From the NCBI GenBank assembly GCA_900112325.1, contig FOLJ01000006.1, positions 289,275 through 353,274 of the forward strand: a stretch of DNA of 64,000 bases, read 5' to 3'. Below, in pieces: positions 1-15,054 of the stretch. Both the position numbers and the translations under genes were made by a program. The stretch is from Micromonospora sediminimaris (lineage in GTDB: Bacteria; Actinomycetota; Actinomycetes; Mycobacteriales; Micromonosporaceae). Numbering within the stretch: position 1 is the first letter of the stretch; every line of letters begins with the position of its first letter. The notes beneath the pieces were generated by a model. The model ran no database searches. It had not been told where the DNA came from and saw only the letters and a list, made by a program, of their open reading frames with translations.

Positions 1-3425
<3,425 letters not shown>

Positions 3426-3438
3426 TCCGTCAGCTCTG

Positions 3439-3476
3439 ACAACGAGGCCCCCGGCATCTGCCGGGGGCCTCGTTGT
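3439..3476 (+). terminator. Perfect GC-rich hairpin after rpoC
   Basis: Two 18-base arms (3439-3456 and 3459-3476) are exact reverse complements separated by two bases, starting 14 bases after the rpoC stop. There is no T-run, as is common for actinomycete terminators. It probably ends the rpoBC transcript before the VOC gene. Confidence 0.75.
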
Positions 3477-3502
3477 CGGTACCGGTCGCTATGGTCGCCG
3501 GC

Positions 3503-3850
3503 ATGTCTGCGAGCCCACTACGCAAGGTCGACACGGTCTTCGTCAAGGTCGACGATCCGCACGCCGTGGCCGAGTGGTACGAGCAGGTACTGGGCTGGCC
3601 GGAGCTGTTCCGCACCTCGCACATCGTGGTGCTGAAGGCACCGGAGGGTCCGCCGGTCACCTTGCTCAACCCGGGCGGCGGTGAGTGGTCCGGCTTCAAC
3701 TTCCACGCTCCCGACGCGGCCACCGCGCGGGCCTGGCTGATCGAGCGGGGCGCCGAGGTCGGCGAGCTGAACGAGGCGCCCGACCAGCCGGTCACCTGGT
3801 TCTGGTTCCGTGACCCGCTCGGCAACCGGCTAGAGGTCTGCTCCTACTGA
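3503..3850 (+). CDS. VOC (glyoxalase/bleomycin-resistance fold) protein
   Basis: This encodes a 115-residue single-domain vicinal-oxygen-chelate protein. The N-terminal half shows the typical pattern VKVDDPHAVAEWYEQVLGWPE and the C-terminal half ends FRDPLGNRLEVCSY, matching the two beta-alpha-beta-beta modules of the family. Such proteins are dioxygenases, isomerases, fosfomycin- or bleomycin-type resistance proteins, or simple binding proteins; the substrate cannot be read from the sequence. I chose ATG 3503 because homologues start just before the first beta strand. An in-frame ATG at 3473 would overlap the rpoC terminator hairpin. No clear ribosome-binding site is visible. The gene lies between rpoC and the str operon and has no obvious functional link to either. 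Confidence 0.8.
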   Translation: MSASPLRKVDTVFVKVDDPHAVAEWYEQVLGWPELFRTSHIVVLKAPEGPPVTLLNPGGGEWSGFNFHAPDAATARAWLIERGAEVGELNEAPDQPVTWFWFRDPLGNRLEVCSY

Positions 3851-3877
3851 TCCGGATCGCCCGGGCATGATGGAGAC

Positions 3878-4252
3878 ATGACGACCGCCGCCGGACCCAT
3901 GCCGGTTGCACCTCCACCGGAGCCGCCCCGGCATCCGCTCGACCCGGATCCGGTCCGGGCGACCAAGGCTCGGGCGGTCTTCGCCCTCGGCCTGATGGCC
4001 GCACTGACGGGACTGCTGATCGGTGGCGTGGTACCGGCCACGGTGGCCCTGCACCTGGCCCGGCAGGCGCGTCGGGAGGCGTACGCCTCGGCGGGTTTCC
4101 TGACCGGTGCGGCCTGGCTGCGTCGTGGCGAGCGGCTGGCCTGGACGGGCCTGGTGCTGGTCGCGGTCAGCCTGGTGGTGGCGCTGGTGATCGGGGTGGT
4201 CCGGCTCGCCGAGTCGCCCTACGGGCAGGACTTCGCGCCTGAAGTCGACTGA
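3878..4252 (+). CDS. Small two-helix membrane protein, unknown function
   Basis: This encodes 124 residues. A proline-rich cytoplasmic N-terminus of about 30 residues is followed by two hydrophobic segments, roughly residues 34-58 (FALGLMAALTGLLIGGVVPA) and 88-108 (LVLVAVSLVVALVIGVV). A short basic loop (ARQARREAYASAG) lies between them. I do not recognise a named family. The layout, a proline-rich lead and then paired helices, resembles the larger gene that follows, so both may belong to the DUF4190-like group of small actinobacterial membrane proteins. A GGAG sequence sits just upstream of the ATG. Codon use matches its neighbours, so the gene looks real. Confidence 0.65.
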   Translation: MTTAAGPMPVAPPPEPPRHPLDPDPVRATKARAVFALGLMAALTGLLIGGVVPATVALHLARQARREAYASAGFLTGAAWLRRGERLAWTGLVLVAVSLVVALVIGVVRLAESPYGQDFAPEVD

Positions 4253-4361
4253 TCGGCGCCCGGTGCGTCCTCGCGCCCGGCACCGAGGGGCTGACTGCCG
4301 ACGGTAGCCTGACCGGTGTCCGTCGCGTGGTGCGTGGACGCTGCCCGACAAGGAGGATCCC

Positions 4362-5249
4362 GTGACGGAACCGGCGCGCCCCGAGGGCGGCGAAGCCGCT
4401 CAGCCCATCGTCGGGCGCCCCGATGCCGACCAGACGGGATGGGCCCGGCCTGGAAGCGATCGGTCCGAACCGGAACAGGCCGTCCCGCCGACCTCCCCGC
4501 CGACACCTACCGCGACGCCCGCCGGTCCGCCGTCCGGCCCGCCAGTCCCGGGCCCACCGCCCGCCGCTGCCCCTTTCGGCCCGCCGCCCGCGAACTCGCC
4601 CTTTGGCCCGCCGCCCGGCTCGCCGGCCGCAGGCTCTCCTTTCGGACCGCCCGGCTCCCCGGCTTGGGGGCCGCCGCCCGGCTCGCCGACCTGGGGGCCG
4701 CCGCCTGGCTCGGCACCGCTCGCTCCGGCGGCCTTCGGGCCCTCGGCGGGCGGTCCATCCGCCTTCGGGGCGGTGCCGGGGTCGCCGCCGGCACCGGGTG
4801 GGCCCACCGGCGGCTCAGGCTGGGGACAGCCACCGCCGCCGCAGGATCCTCCCCGACCGCCGAAGCGGGTCGAGCCGGTGCCCGGTACGCCGTTCGCGGT
4901 GGTGCACCTCGACGTGCCCCCGGTCGCCTCCGGCCTGGCGGTCGGCTCGCTGGTGGCCGGTATCACCTCGATTCTGGTCTCGATTCTGGTCATCTGCGTG
5001 GGCGCCATCGGGGGAGGGGCGAACGGAGCCTGGGCGGCGGGTGCTTTCGCCGCCCTCGGTGGCCTCACCGGGGTGGGCGCCGTCGTGGCCGGCCTGCTCG
5101 GCCTGCGGCAGATCCGCCGCCCGGCGCCTCCGCCGGCGGTCCGCTTCACCGGGCGGGGCCTGGCCATCGCGGGAATCAGCTGCGGTGGGACCGGCCTGCT
5201 GCTCTGCCTGATAGGCGTGGGGCTGGCGGTGCTGCTGGCACTGGCTTAG
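4362..5249 (+). CDS. Proline-rich membrane protein with DUF4190-like C-terminus
   Basis: This encodes 295 residues from a GTG start preceded by a strong AAGGAGG site. Residues about 40-175 are a low-complexity region built from repeats of the type FGPPPGSP and WGPPPGSP. The C-terminal 110 residues hold three or four hydrophobic segments (SGLAVGSLVAGITSILVSIL, AAGAFAALGGLTGVGAVVAG, LAIAGISCGGTGLLLCLIGV). This is the usual plan of actinobacterial DUF4190-type proteins: a disordered cytoplasmic tail anchored by a small membrane domain. The function is unknown. The other long open frames over the same bases come from the GC-rich repeats; this frame is chosen for its ribosome-binding site and membrane segments. 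Confidence 0.7.
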   Translation: MTEPARPEGGEAAQPIVGRPDADQTGWARPGSDRSEPEQAVPPTSPPTPTATPAGPPSGPPVPGPPPAAAPFGPPPANSPFGPPPGSPAAGSPFGPPGSPAWGPPPGSPTWGPPPGSAPLAPAAFGPSAGGPSAFGAVPGSPPAPGGPTGGSGWGQPPPPQDPPRPPKRVEPVPGTPFAVVHLDVPPVASGLAVGSLVAGITSILVSILVICVGAIGGGANGAWAAGAFAALGGLTGVGAVVAGLLGLRQIRRPAPPPAVRFTGRGLAIAGISCGGTGLLLCLIGVGLAVLLALA

Positions 5250-5827
5250 AACCGCCTGGCCATCGCCTCCCGAGAGACTCCGCCCCGGGTCGGGGCGCCG
5301 CCGTGTCCCTGGCTGGTTCGGGCGAGCCTCTGCCGACATCTCGGCCGATCGCTGGCCGGGCTGCGGTCAGCTGGGGGCTCGCGGGCCGGTTTCCGGTAGA
5401 GCCGGTACACTTGTGTCCGTAGGTGCCCATCACGGGCGGGCGGTGCGACAGAGACCAGCCGGCAAGCGGTGCGGCGTCCGGCAGGTCTTTCCGTTTTGAC
5501 CTGCGCGGCTGTGGTAGGTACTCTTTCCCCTTGTGCCCGGGCCTGCCCGGGCAACTCGTGCGTGCGCTGGAGCCGGTTATCCGATATCCGGACGGCACCA
5601 CGATTGGAGCCAGAAGATCCGGCCTGCGGCGATCCGTGTGCCGGTGACAAACCCCGGGTCTGCGCGCAAGCGCCGGACGGGAACCGTGAGTTTGGCGACA
5701 CGCCCGACCGCGGGTGCCGGGACCTCCGCGAGGTGGCCCTGGCCGGAATGTAGGAGAGCCGATCACGAGATCGGCTACGGCAGACGGCGCGGTCGCGAGC
5801 AGCGGCCGAAGGGAGCGGAGAAACCCG
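5250..5827 (+). other. Intergenic region and leader of the str operon
   Basis: This 578-base gap holds no convincing gene. A weak 6-bp GC hairpin (5281-5297) lies just after the upstream gene. The str promoter is at 5496-5524, so the expected rpsL mRNA has a leader of about 295 bases. Short open frames such as one at 5423 cross the promoter and show no family features. Confidence 0.6.
5496..5524 (+). promoter_or_regulatory. Promoter of the str operon (rpsL-rpsG-fusA-tuf)
   Basis: TTGACC (5496-5501), a 17-base spacer and TACTCT (5519-5524) give a near-consensus housekeeping sigma promoter. It is in the right orientation before rpsL and is the best -35/-10 pair seen in the window. Confidence 0.7.
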
Positions 5828-6202
<375 letters not shown>

Positions 6203-6203
6203 C

Positions 6204-6674
6204 ATGCCGCGTAAGGGACCTGCTCCGCGGCGACCGCTGGTCGCTGACCCGGTGTACAACTCGCCGCTGGTCACGCAGCTGGTGAACAAGATCCTGCTGC
6301 GCGGCAAGCGTCAGCTCGCCGAGCGCGTGGTCTACGCCGCCCTGGAGGGCTGCCGGGAGAAGTCCGGGACCGACCCGGTCGTCACCCTCAAGCGCGCCAT
6401 GGACAACGTCAAGCCGACCCTTGAGGTGCGCAGCCGCCGTGTCGGTGGCGCGACCTACCAGGTGCCGGTCGAGGTCCGGCCGGCCCGGGCCACCACGCTG
6501 GGCCTGCGCTGGCTGGTGACCTACGCCCGCGCTCGGCGTGAGAAGACGATGATCGAGCGGCTGATGAACGAGCTGCTGGACGCGAGCAACGGCCTCGGTG
6601 CCGCCGTCAAGCGGCGCGAGGACACGCACAAGATGGCCGAGTCCAACAAGGCCTTCGCGCACTACCGCTGGTAA
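6204..6674 (+). CDS. rpsG: 30S ribosomal protein S7
   Basis: S7 has 156 residues, the normal length. It nucleates assembly of the 16S rRNA 3' domain and contacts the E-site tRNA. The N-terminus [18 protein letters not shown] and the conserved helix [22 protein letters not shown] identify it. The start is one base after the rpsL stop, and the ribosome-binding site AAGGAG lies within the end of rpsL, so translation is probably coupled. In enterobacteria S7 represses its own operon; no such site was identified here. Confidence 0.98.
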   Translation: MPRKGPAPRRPLVADPVYNSPLVTQLVNKILLRGKRQLAERVVYAALEGCREKSGTDPVVTLKRAMDNVKPTLEVRSRRVGGATYQVPVEVRPARATTLGLRWLVTYARARREKTMIERLMNELLDASNGLGAAVKRREDTHKMAESNKAFAHYRW

Positions 6675-6680
6675 CACCCT

Positions 6681-6708
6681 GGTCCCGGCGCCATCCGGTG
6701 CCGGGACC
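6681..6708 (+). promoter_or_regulatory. Hairpin between rpsG and fusA
   Basis: Two 12-base arms (6681-6692 and 6697-6708) pair with one G-T wobble around an ATCC loop. It could limit read-through, protect mRNA ends or take part in str operon control. Confidence 0.5.
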
Positions 6709-6748
6709 GCCACCAGTTGTGTCGAGACGACGATAAGTAGGGATTGAA

Positions 6749-8845
<2,097 letters not shown>

Positions 8846-8875
8846 CGCTCACCTGACGTGATCGGATGATCCGAC

Positions 8876-8911
8876 GGTGGTCGCGGAAGGAATTCCCCGA
8901 CCGCGACCACC
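8876..8911 (+). terminator. Hairpin between fusA and tuf
   Basis: Eleven-base perfect arms (8876-8886 and 8901-8911) enclose a 14-base loop that itself contains GGAATTCC. There is no T-run. It may be a partial terminator or processing site that lets tuf be expressed separately. A possible -10 element TAGGCT at 8941-8946 follows, but its -35 is poor. Confidence 0.5.
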
Positions 8912-9068
8912 TCGGTCGGATTGTGTGAATTCCGGGCCTGTAGGCTTCATCGCCGCAGAACCCACAAAGCTCTCCGGCCGTCAGGCCGGAAAGGCTGTCG
9001 ACAGAGTCCTAAGCGCCGCTCCTGGCGCGCCGGGGCGAACGAACCAAGAAGTCCACAGGAGGACACCA

Positions 9069-10262
9069 GTGGCGAAGGCGAAGTTCGAGCGGACTAAGCC
9101 GCACGTCAACATCGGCACCATTGGTCACATCGACCACGGTAAGACGACGCTGACGGCGGCCATCACCAAGGTCCTGCACGACCAGTTCCCGGACCTGAAC
9201 CCGTACACGCCGTTCGACGAGATCGACAAGGCGCCGGAGGAGAAGGCCCGCGGCATCACGATCTCGATCGCACACGTCGAGTACCAGACCGAGGCGCGGC
9301 ACTACGCGCACGTCGACTGCCCCGGTCACGCCGACTACATCAAGAACATGATCACCGGTGCCGCCCAGATGGACGGCGCGATCCTGGTGGTCGCGGCGAC
9401 CGACGGCCCGATGCCGCAGACCCGCGAGCACGTGCTGCTGGCCCGCCAGGTTGGCGTGCCGTACATCGTCGTGGCGCTGAACAAGAGCGACATGGTCGAC
9501 GACGAGGAGCTGCTGGAGCTCGTCGAGCTTGAGGTCCGCGAGCTGCTCTCGTCGCAGGAGTACCCGGGCGACGACCTGCCGGTCGTGCGCGTCTCGGCGC
9601 TGAAGGCCCTGGAGGGCGACCCGGAGTGGACCGGGAAGCTGATGGACCTGATGAACGCCGTCGACACCGCGATCCCGCAGCCGGAGCGCGAGACCGAGAA
9701 GCCGTTCCTGATGCCGATCGAGGACGTCTTCACGATCACCGGTCGTGGCACCGTCGTCACCGGTCGCGCCGAGCGCGGCATCCTCAAGCCGAACGAGGAG
9801 GTGGAGATCGTCGGTATCCGCGAGAAGTCGCAGAAGACGGTCTGCACCGGCATCGAGATGTTCCGCAAGCTGCTCGACGAGGCCCGTGCGGGTGAGAACG
9901 TCGGTCTGCTGCTGCGCGGCATCAAGCGCGAGGACGTCGAGCGCGGCATGGTGGTCGTCAAGCCGGGCACCACGACCCCGCACACGGAGTTCGAGGCGAC
10001 GGTCTACATCCTCTCCAAGGAGGAGGGCGGCCGGCACACCCCGTTCTTCCAGAACTACCGTCCGCAGTTCTACTTCCGGACCACGGACGTCACCGGTGTC
10101 GTCACCCTCCCCGAGGGCACCGAGATGGTCATGCCGGGCGACAACACCACGATGACCGTGAAGCTGATCCAGCCCATCGCGATGGAGGAAAACCTCAAGT
10201 TCGCGATCCGGGAGGGTGGCCGTACGGTCGGCGCTGGTCGCGTCACCAAGATCATCAAGTGA
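9069..10262 (+). CDS. tuf: Elongation factor Tu
   Basis: EF-Tu has 397 residues and delivers aminoacyl-tRNA to the ribosome. Motifs present are [13 protein letters not shown] (P-loop), [12 protein letters not shown] (switch I), DCPGHADY and NKSDMVDD. The GTG start is preceded by AGGAGG; the long open frame upstream of it is not coding. The glycines corresponding to E. coli Gly257 (CTGIEMF) and Gly275 (GENVG), where changes give resistance to GE2270A, are intact. Next to them the sequence reads LDEARAGEN where many EF-Tu proteins have DEG. It is the last gene of the str operon, separated from fusA by 223 bases that hold a hairpin. Confidence 0.98.
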   Translation: MAKAKFERTKPHVNIGTIGHIDHGKTTLTAAITKVLHDQFPDLNPYTPFDEIDKAPEEKARGITISIAHVEYQTEARHYAHVDCPGHADYIKNMITGAAQMDGAILVVAATDGPMPQTREHVLLARQVGVPYIVVALNKSDMVDDEELLELVELEVRELLSSQEYPGDDLPVVRVSALKALEGDPEWTGKLMDLMNAVDTAIPQPERETEKPFLMPIEDVFTITGRGTVVTGRAERGILKPNEEVEIVGIREKSQKTVCTGIEMFRKLLDEARAGENVGLLLRGIKREDVERGMVVVKPGTTTPHTEFEATVYILSKEEGGRHTPFFQNYRPQFYFRTTDVTGVVTLPEGTEMVMPGDNTTMTVKLIQPIAMEENLKFAIREGGRTVGAGRVTKIIK

Positions 10263-10277
10263 GCTGGGTAACCCCGA

Positions 10278-10307
10278 TTAGACCCGCCGCCGGTCGTGCG
10301 GCATACT
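10278..10307 (+). promoter_or_regulatory. Possible promoter of the S10 operon
   Basis: TTAGAC (10278-10283), an 18-base spacer and CATACT (10302-10307) form a moderate housekeeping promoter match upstream of rpsJ. The position is right but the match is not strong. Confidence 0.35.
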
Positions 10308-10386
10308 AGTCAGGTTGCGTAACGACAGTTCGCCGCCCGTGTTCGGCTTCCGCTGAACCTCCGGGTAGGCAGAGCAGTCGGGCGTG

Positions 10387-10417
10387 GGGTGGTTGGCGGC
10401 CCGTCCGTCAACCACCC
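10387..10417 (+). promoter_or_regulatory. S10 leader hairpin 1
   Basis: GGGTGGTTG (10387-10395) pairs exactly with CAACCACCC (10409-10417) around a 13-base loop in the rpsJ leader. Its role is unknown; attenuation is one possibility. Confidence 0.4.
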
Positions 10418-10547
10418 TCGCGCGGCGTTCAGGTCGCCTCAGTGCGATCGGCGCTTGGACCCACCGCGGTCAGGATCGCTCCGGTATCCCGGGGCGGAGC
10501 CTGGCCCCAGGGCGCGACACGCCCGACCGCGGGGGTGGGCGAAGAGG

Positions 10548-10569
10548 GTCTGTGCCAGCCGGCACAGAC
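10548..10569 (+). promoter_or_regulatory. S10 leader hairpin 2
   Basis: GTCTGTGCC (10548-10556) and GGCACAGAC (10561-10569) form a perfect 9-bp stem with an AGCC loop. The stem can extend through a two-base bulge. It lies about 20 bases before the rpsJ ribosome-binding site, so it could influence rpsJ translation. Confidence 0.45.
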
Positions 10570-10611
10570 ACCCGCAACACAGCGGCATCGAGAGAAGGAA
10601 CAGAAGCCACC

Positions 10612-10920
10612 ATGGCGGGACAGAAGATCCGCATCCGGCTCAAGGCCTATGACCACGAGGTCGTCGACTCCTCGGCTCGGAAGATCGTCGAGACGGTGAC
10701 GCGTACCGGGGCGCAGGTCGCGGGCCCGGTGCCGCTGCCCACGGAGATCAACCGTTTCTGCGTCATCCGCTCGCCGCACAAGTACAAGGACTCGCGCGAG
10801 CACTTCGAGATGCGTACGCACAAGCGACTGATCGACATCATCGACCCGACCCCGAAGACGGTCGACTCGCTCATGCGCCTCGACCTGCCGGCTGGCGTCG
10901 ACATCGAGATCAAGCTGTAG
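10612..10920 (+). CDS. rpsJ: 30S ribosomal protein S10
   Basis: S10 has 102 residues and belongs to the 30S head; it also acts as NusE in antitermination complexes. Family hallmarks are [39 protein letters not shown] and [15 protein letters not shown] 10612 gives the standard N-terminus [10 protein letters not shown]; the upstream open frame runs through the leader and is not coding. It is the first gene of the S10 cluster, and rplC starts 11 bases downstream. Confidence 0.98.
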
Positions 10921-10931
10921 GGACCGGACAC

Positions 10932-11597
10932 ATGGACAGGCAAGTAAAGGGGATCCTGGGCGCGAAGCTCGGCATGACCCAGGTCTGGGACAACAACCGT
11001 GTTGTCCCGGTGACCGTGGTTCAGGCCGGCCCCTGCGTCATCACCCAGGTTCGTGACGCCGACAAGGACGGTTACTCCGCGGTCCAGCTGGCGTACGGGA
11101 CGATCGACCCGCGGAAGGCGAAGAAGCCGCTGCGTGGGCACTACGCCAAGGCTGACGTGGCGCCGCGCCGGCACATCGTCGAGCTGCGCACCAGCGACGC
11201 CGCGGACTACTCGCTCGGCCAGGAAGTCACGGTCGAGGAGTTCCCGGCCGGTGTCTCGATCGACGTGACCGGCAAGACCAAGGGCAAGGGCTACGCCGGC
11301 CCGATGAAGCGGCACGGCTTCCACGGTCTGCGCGCCAGCCACGGTGTCGAGCGCAAGCACCGCTCGCCGGGCTCGATCGGCGCCTGCGCCACCCCGGGTC
11401 GCGTCTTCAAGGGCACCCGGATGGCCGGCCGCATGGGCGGCGTGCGCTACACCGTGCAGAACCTGACCGTCCAGGCGGTCGACACCGAGAACAATCTCCT
11501 GCTCGTCCGTGGCGCCATCCCCGGCCCCAAGGGCGCGCTGGTACTGGTCCGTACCGCGGCCAAGGCCAAGGCGAAGAAGGGCGGTGTGGGCAAGTGA
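10932..11597 (+). CDS. rplC: 50S ribosomal protein L3
   Basis: L3 has 221 residues and is an early 50S assembly protein that reaches toward the peptidyl-transferase centre. The N-terminus [20 protein letters not shown] and the central loop [19 protein letters not shown], which approaches the catalytic centre, are conserved. [20 protein letters not shown] carries the glutamine/arginine-rich methylation region of the family. The stop overlaps the rplD GTG start by four bases, so the two are probably translationally coupled. Confidence 0.98.
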   Translation: MDRQVKGILGAKLGMTQVWDNNRVVPVTVVQAGPCVITQVRDADKDGYSAVQLAYGTIDPRKAKKPLRGHYAKADVAPRRHIVELRTSDAADYSLGQEVTVEEFPAGVSIDVTGKTKGKGYAGPMKRHGFHGLRASHGVERKHRSPGSIGACATPGRVFKGTRMAGRMGGVRYTVQNLTVQAVDTENNLLLVRGAIPGPKGALVLVRTAAKAKAKKGGVGK

Positions 11598-12244
11598 CCA
11601 CCGTTGACGTCCTCAACTCCGAGGGCACCAAGACCGGCTCGGTCGAGCTGCCCGCCGACATCTTCGACGCGCAGGCCAACATCGCGCTGATGCACCAGGT
11701 CGTCGTGGCGCAGCTGGCTGCCGCTCGGCAGGGCACCCACAAGACCAAGACCCGGGGCGAGGTTGCCGGCGGCGGCAAGAAGCCGTACAAGCAGAAGGGC
11801 ACCGGTCGTGCCCGGCAGGGCTCGATCCGCGCACCGCAGTTCGCCGGCGGTGGCGTGGTCCACGGCCCGGTGCCGCGCGACTACAGCCAGCGCACCCCGA
11901 AGAAGATGAAGGCCGCCGCGCTGCGTGGTGCCCTGTCGGACCGGGCGCGTGCCGGGCAGGTGCACGTCGTCGAGGCGTTCGTCTCGGGCGAGAAGCCGTC
12001 GACCAAGGCGGCCCTGACCGCGCTCGCCAAGCTGACCACCGCCCGGCGGGTGCTGGTCGTGCTGAGCAGCACCGACGAGCTGAACTGGGTGTCGCTGCGC
12101 AACGAGCCGCGGGTGCACCTGATCGAGGCCGGCCAGCTCAACACGTACGACGTGCTGGTGGCCGACGATGTGGTCTTCACCAAGGAGGCCCTGGACGAGT
12201 TCCTGGGCGTGCCGGCCGAGACCACCGAGGAGGGTGGCAAGTGA
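11594..12244 (+). CDS. rplD: 50S ribosomal protein L4
   Basis: L4 has 216 residues. The long loop that lines the exit tunnel is recognisable as [21 protein letters not shown]; changes there affect macrolide binding in other bacteria. In E. coli L4 also represses the S10 operon; whether this happens here is unknown. The GTG start gives [20 protein letters not shown] and overlaps the end of rplC. The stop overlaps the rplW GTG by four bases. Confidence 0.98.
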   Translation: MTTVDVLNSEGTKTGSVELPADIFDAQANIALMHQVVVAQLAAARQGTHKTKTRGEVAGGGKKPYKQKGTGRARQGSIRAPQFAGGGVVHGPVPRDYSQRTPKKMKAAALRGALSDRARAGQVHVVEAFVSGEKPSTKAALTALAKLTTARRVLVVLSSTDELNWVSLRNEPRVHLIEAGQLNTYDVLVADDVVFTKEALDEFLGVPAETTEEGGK

Positions 12245-12543
12245 GCACGATCGCCGATCCGCGCGACATCATCGTCGCGCCGGTCGTCTCGGAGAAGAGC
12301 TACAGCGAGCTGAACCGCAACTGGTACACCTTCCTGGTGCACCCGGACGCGAACAAGACGGCGATCAAGATCGCTATCGAGCAGATCTTCAACGTCCGTG
12401 TCCTGACGGTCAACACGCTCAACCGCGAGGGCAAGCGCAAGCGGACCCGTACCGGGTTCGGTAAGCGCAAGGACACCAAGCGGGCGATGGTGAAGCTGGC
12501 TGAGGGCGACCGCATCGAGGCCTTCGGCGGCCCGGTCAGCTGA
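12241..12543 (+). CDS. rplW: 50S ribosomal protein L23
   Basis: L23 has 100 residues and sits at the tunnel exit, where trigger factor and SRP dock. Conserved segments are [33 protein letters not shown] and [20 protein letters not shown]. The GTG start lies within the end of rplD in a four-base overlap. rplB follows after 12 bases. Confidence 0.97.
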   Translation: MSTIADPRDIIVAPVVSEKSYSELNRNWYTFLVHPDANKTAIKIAIEQIFNVRVLTVNTLNREGKRKRTRTGFGKRKDTKRAMVKLAEGDRIEAFGGPVS

Positions 12544-12555
12544 GGGGTGTAGACA

Positions 12556-13395
12556 ATGGCTATCCGTAAGTACAAGCCGACGACGCCGGGCCGGCGTGGC
12601 TCCAGCGTCGCCGACTTCGCCGAGATCACCCGGTCGACTCCCGAGAAGTCGCTGCTGGTCCCGCTGCCCAAGAAGGGCGGCCGGAACGTGCACGGCCGGA
12701 TCACCGCTCGTCACCAGGGTGGCGGCCACAAGCGGCAGTACCGGCTGATCGACTTCAAGCGGGTCGACAAGGACGGCGTGCCGGCCAAGGTCGCGCACAT
12801 CGAGTACGACCCGAACCGCACGGCGCGGATCGCGCTGCTGCACTACGCCGACGGCGAGAAGCGGTACATCATCGCGCCGAAGGACCTGAAGCAGGGCGAC
12901 ACGGTGGAGTCGGGCCCGAGCGCCGACATCAAGCCGGGCAACAACCTGCCGCTGCGCAACATCCCGGTCGGTACCACGATCCACAACGTGGAGCTGCGTC
13001 CGGGCGGTGGCGCCAAGCTGGCTCGCTCGGCCGGCGTCGGCATCCAGCTGCTCGGCCGGGAGGGCGCGTACGCGACCCTGCGTATGCCGTCCGGCGAGAT
13101 CCGGCGGGTGGACGTGCGCTGCCGCGCCAGCGTCGGTGAGATCGGCAACGCCGACCAGTCGAACATCAACTGGGGTAAGGCCGGCCGGATGCGGTGGAAG
13201 GGCAAGCGCCCGACCGTCCGTGGTGTCGCCATGAACCCGGTCGACCACCCGCACGGTGGTGGTGAGGGCAAGACCTCCGGTGGTCGCCACCCGGTCAACC
13301 CGCAGGGTAAGCCCGAGGGCCGCACCCGTCGTAAGGGCCAGCCGAGTGACCGGCTGATCGTCCGCCGTCGCTACGCCACGCGTAAGCGCGGCTGA
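12556..13395 (+). CDS. rplB: 50S ribosomal protein L2
   Basis: L2 has 279 residues and is needed for subunit association and peptidyl-transferase activity. The N-terminus [17 protein letters not shown] and the C-terminal segment [19 protein letters not shown], containing the histidine close to the catalytic centre, are intact. The length is normal. It is preceded by a GAGG site and followed after 12 bases by rpsS. Confidence 0.98.
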   Translation: MAIRKYKPTTPGRRGSSVADFAEITRSTPEKSLLVPLPKKGGRNVHGRITARHQGGGHKRQYRLIDFKRVDKDGVPAKVAHIEYDPNRTARIALLHYADGEKRYIIAPKDLKQGDTVESGPSADIKPGNNLPLRNIPVGTTIHNVELRPGGGAKLARSAGVGIQLLGREGAYATLRMPSGEIRRVDVRCRASVGEIGNADQSNINWGKAGRMRWKGKRPTVRGVAMNPVDHPHGGGEGKTSGGRHPVNPQGKPEGRTRRKGQPSDRLIVRRRYATRKRG

Positions 13396-13407
13396 GGGAG
13401 ATAAGAC

Positions 13408-13689
13408 ATGCCTCGCAGCCTGAAGAAGGGCCCGTTCATCGACGACCACCTGCTCAAGAAGGTGGAGACGCAGAACGAGAAGGGCTCGAAGAACGTCATC
13501 AAGACCTGGTCGCGCCGCTCGACGATCATCCCGGAGATGCTCGGGCACACGATCGCCGTGCACGACGGACGTAAGCACGTCCCGGTGTTCGTGACCGAGG
13601 CGATGGTCGGGCACAAGCTCGGCGAGTTCGCGCTGACCCGCACGTTCAAGGGTCACGAAAAGGACGACCGGAAGAGCCGCCGGCGCTGA
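13408..13689 (+). CDS. rpsS: 30S ribosomal protein S19
   Basis: S19 has 93 residues and lies in the 30S head, forming part of the bridges to the 50S subunit. The sequence [20 protein letters not shown], the central [28 protein letters not shown] (written here as its conserved core) and the end [20 protein letters not shown] are typical. A GGGAG site precedes the ATG. The gap to rplV is 40 bases. Confidence 0.97.
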   Translation: MPRSLKKGPFIDDHLLKKVETQNEKGSKNVIKTWSRRSTIIPEMLGHTIAVHDGRKHVPVFVTEAMVGHKLGEFALTRTFKGHEKDDRKSRRR

Positions 13690-13729
13690 CGCCGCGGGCA
13701 TACGGATAGAGGATCAAGGGGTTACAGCG

Positions 13730-14185
13730 ATGCCAGGAAAGGGCGACGCTCCGGTGCTTCCGGGCGCGCGGGCGGTTGCGCGGCACGTGCGCATCTCGCC
13801 GATGAAGGCGCGCCGGGTGGTCAACCTCGTCCGCGGCCTGCCCGCGAAGGAGGCGCTCACGGTGCTGCAGTTCGCGCCGCAGGCTGCGAGCGAGCAGGTG
13901 TACAAGGTGCTCGCGAGCGCGATCGCCAACGCGGAGAACAACGAGCGGCTGGACCCCGACGCGCTGCTCGTCAGCGAGGCGTTCGTGGACGAGGGCCCGA
14001 CGATGAAGCGGTTCCAGCCACGGGCGCAGGGCCGGGCGTACCGGATCCGTAAGCGCACCTGCCACATCACCGTGGCGGTCGAGGCGGTCGCGCCGGCCGC
14101 GCCGAGGAAGTCGGCGAACAAGGCGGCTCCGGCGAAGCAGACCGCGCCGGCCGAGACGCAGAGCAACACGGAGGGCGCCGAGTAA
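13730..14185 (+). CDS. rplV: 50S ribosomal protein L22
   Basis: L22 has 151 residues. The core (residues about 10-120) carries [19 protein letters not shown] and the beta-hairpin end [13 protein letters not shown] that lines the exit tunnel. The last 30 residues are an alanine- and lysine-rich tail ending TQSNTEGAE; tails of this kind are common in actinobacterial L22. The TAA stop shares its last base with the rpsC ATG, so the two genes are coupled. Confidence 0.97.
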   Translation: MPGKGDAPVLPGARAVARHVRISPMKARRVVNLVRGLPAKEALTVLQFAPQAASEQVYKVLASAIANAENNERLDPDALLVSEAFVDEGPTMKRFQPRAQGRAYRIRKRTCHITVAVEAVAPAAPRKSANKAAPAKQTAPAETQSNTEGAE

Positions 14186-15051
14186 TGGGTCAGAAGGTTC
14201 ACCCGCACGGGTTCCGGCTCGGCATCTCGACCGACTGGAAGTCCCGCTGGTTCGCGGACAAGCTCTACAAGGACTACATCGGCGAGGATGTCAAGATCCG
14301 CCGGATGATGTCCAAGGGGCTGGAGCGCGCCGGCATCTCCAAGGTCGACATCGAGCGCACCCGCGACCGGGTCCGCGTCGACATCCACACCGCCCGGCCG
14401 GGCATCGTCATCGGCCGTAAGGGTGCCGAGGCCGACCGGATCCGCGGCGAGTTGGAGAAGCTCACCGGCAAGCAGGTGCAGCTGAACATCATCGAGGTGA
14501 AGAACCCCGAGTCGGACGCGCAGCTGGTCGCCCAGGGCGTGGCCGAGCAGCTCTCCAGCCGGGTCAGCTTCCGTCGCGCGATGCGCAAGGCGATGCAGTC
14601 GGCGATGAAGAACCCGATGTGCAAGGGCATCCGGGTGCAGGTCTCGGGTCGCCTCGGCGGCGCCGAGATGAGCCGCACGGAGTTCTACCGCGAGGGTCGG
14701 GTTCCGCTGCACACGCTGCGGGCCAACATCGAGTACGGCTTCTTCGAGGCCCGTACCACCTTCGGCCGCATCGGCGTGAAGGTCTGGATCTACAAGGGCG
14801 ACGCGGTGCCGGGTCGGGAGACTCCGGCCGAGGCACCGTCGCGCCCGCGCCGGGAGCGCGGTGACCGGCCCGAGCGGCCGCGCCGTGGTCGGTCGGGTTC
14901 GTCCGGCACGACCTCCGGTGGCACCGAGGCCGGCCGGGCTGCCGCGACGACCGTCGCGCAGCAGGCCGAGACGCCGAGTGGCGAGCCGGTCGACAGCGCT
15001 GCTGTCGCGGCTGCGGCTTCGGCTCCGGCAGAAACGCAGCAGGAGGGCTGA
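14185..15051 (+). CDS. rpsC: 30S ribosomal protein S3
   Basis: S3 has 288 residues and forms part of the mRNA entry channel. The N-terminus [20 protein letters not shown], the KH motif [16 protein letters not shown] and the C-terminal domain [20 protein letters not shown] are all present. Residues after about 210 form a long arginine-, proline- and alanine-rich tail, mostly disordered, as in other actinobacteria. It overlaps rplV by one base and is followed by rplP three bases later. Confidence 0.98.
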   Translation: MGQKVHPHGFRLGISTDWKSRWFADKLYKDYIGEDVKIRRMMSKGLERAGISKVDIERTRDRVRVDIHTARPGIVIGRKGAEADRIRGELEKLTGKQVQLNIIEVKNPESDAQLVAQGVAEQLSSRVSFRRAMRKAMQSAMKNPMCKGIRVQVSGRLGGAEMSRTEFYREGRVPLHTLRANIEYGFFEARTTFGRIGVKVWIYKGDAVPGRETPAEAPSRPRRERGDRPERPRRGRSGSSGTTSGGTEAGRAAATTVAQQAETPSGEPVDSAAVAAAASAPAETQQEG

Positions 15052-15054
15052 CAG

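Larger units (their letters stand above)
10263..10611 (+). other. Leader region of the S10 operon
   Basis: This 349-base gap between tuf and rpsJ contains no convincing gene. It holds a possible promoter (10278-10307) and two hairpins (10387-10417 and 10548-10569), the second just before the rpsJ ribosome-binding site AAGGAA. The arrangement fits a regulated S10 leader, but no L4-binding structure like that of E. coli can be claimed. Confidence 0.5.

Noticed and set aside
4540..4860. Short GC-rich repeats that could be taken for a CRISPR-like array
   Set aside because: The repeats are in frame and encode FGPPPGSP-type peptide repeats of a disordered protein region. There are no spacers.
5423..5647. 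A 74-codon open frame between the str promoter region and rpsL
   Set aside because: It overlaps the best promoter in the window and has no ribosome-binding site or recognisable protein features.
9801..9930. Possible GE2270A-type resistance in EF-Tu, suggested by DEARAGEN where DEG is usual
   Set aside because: Counting against E. coli places the known resistance positions Gly257 and Gly275 at CTGIEM and GENVG, and both glycines are intact. The alanine is at another position.
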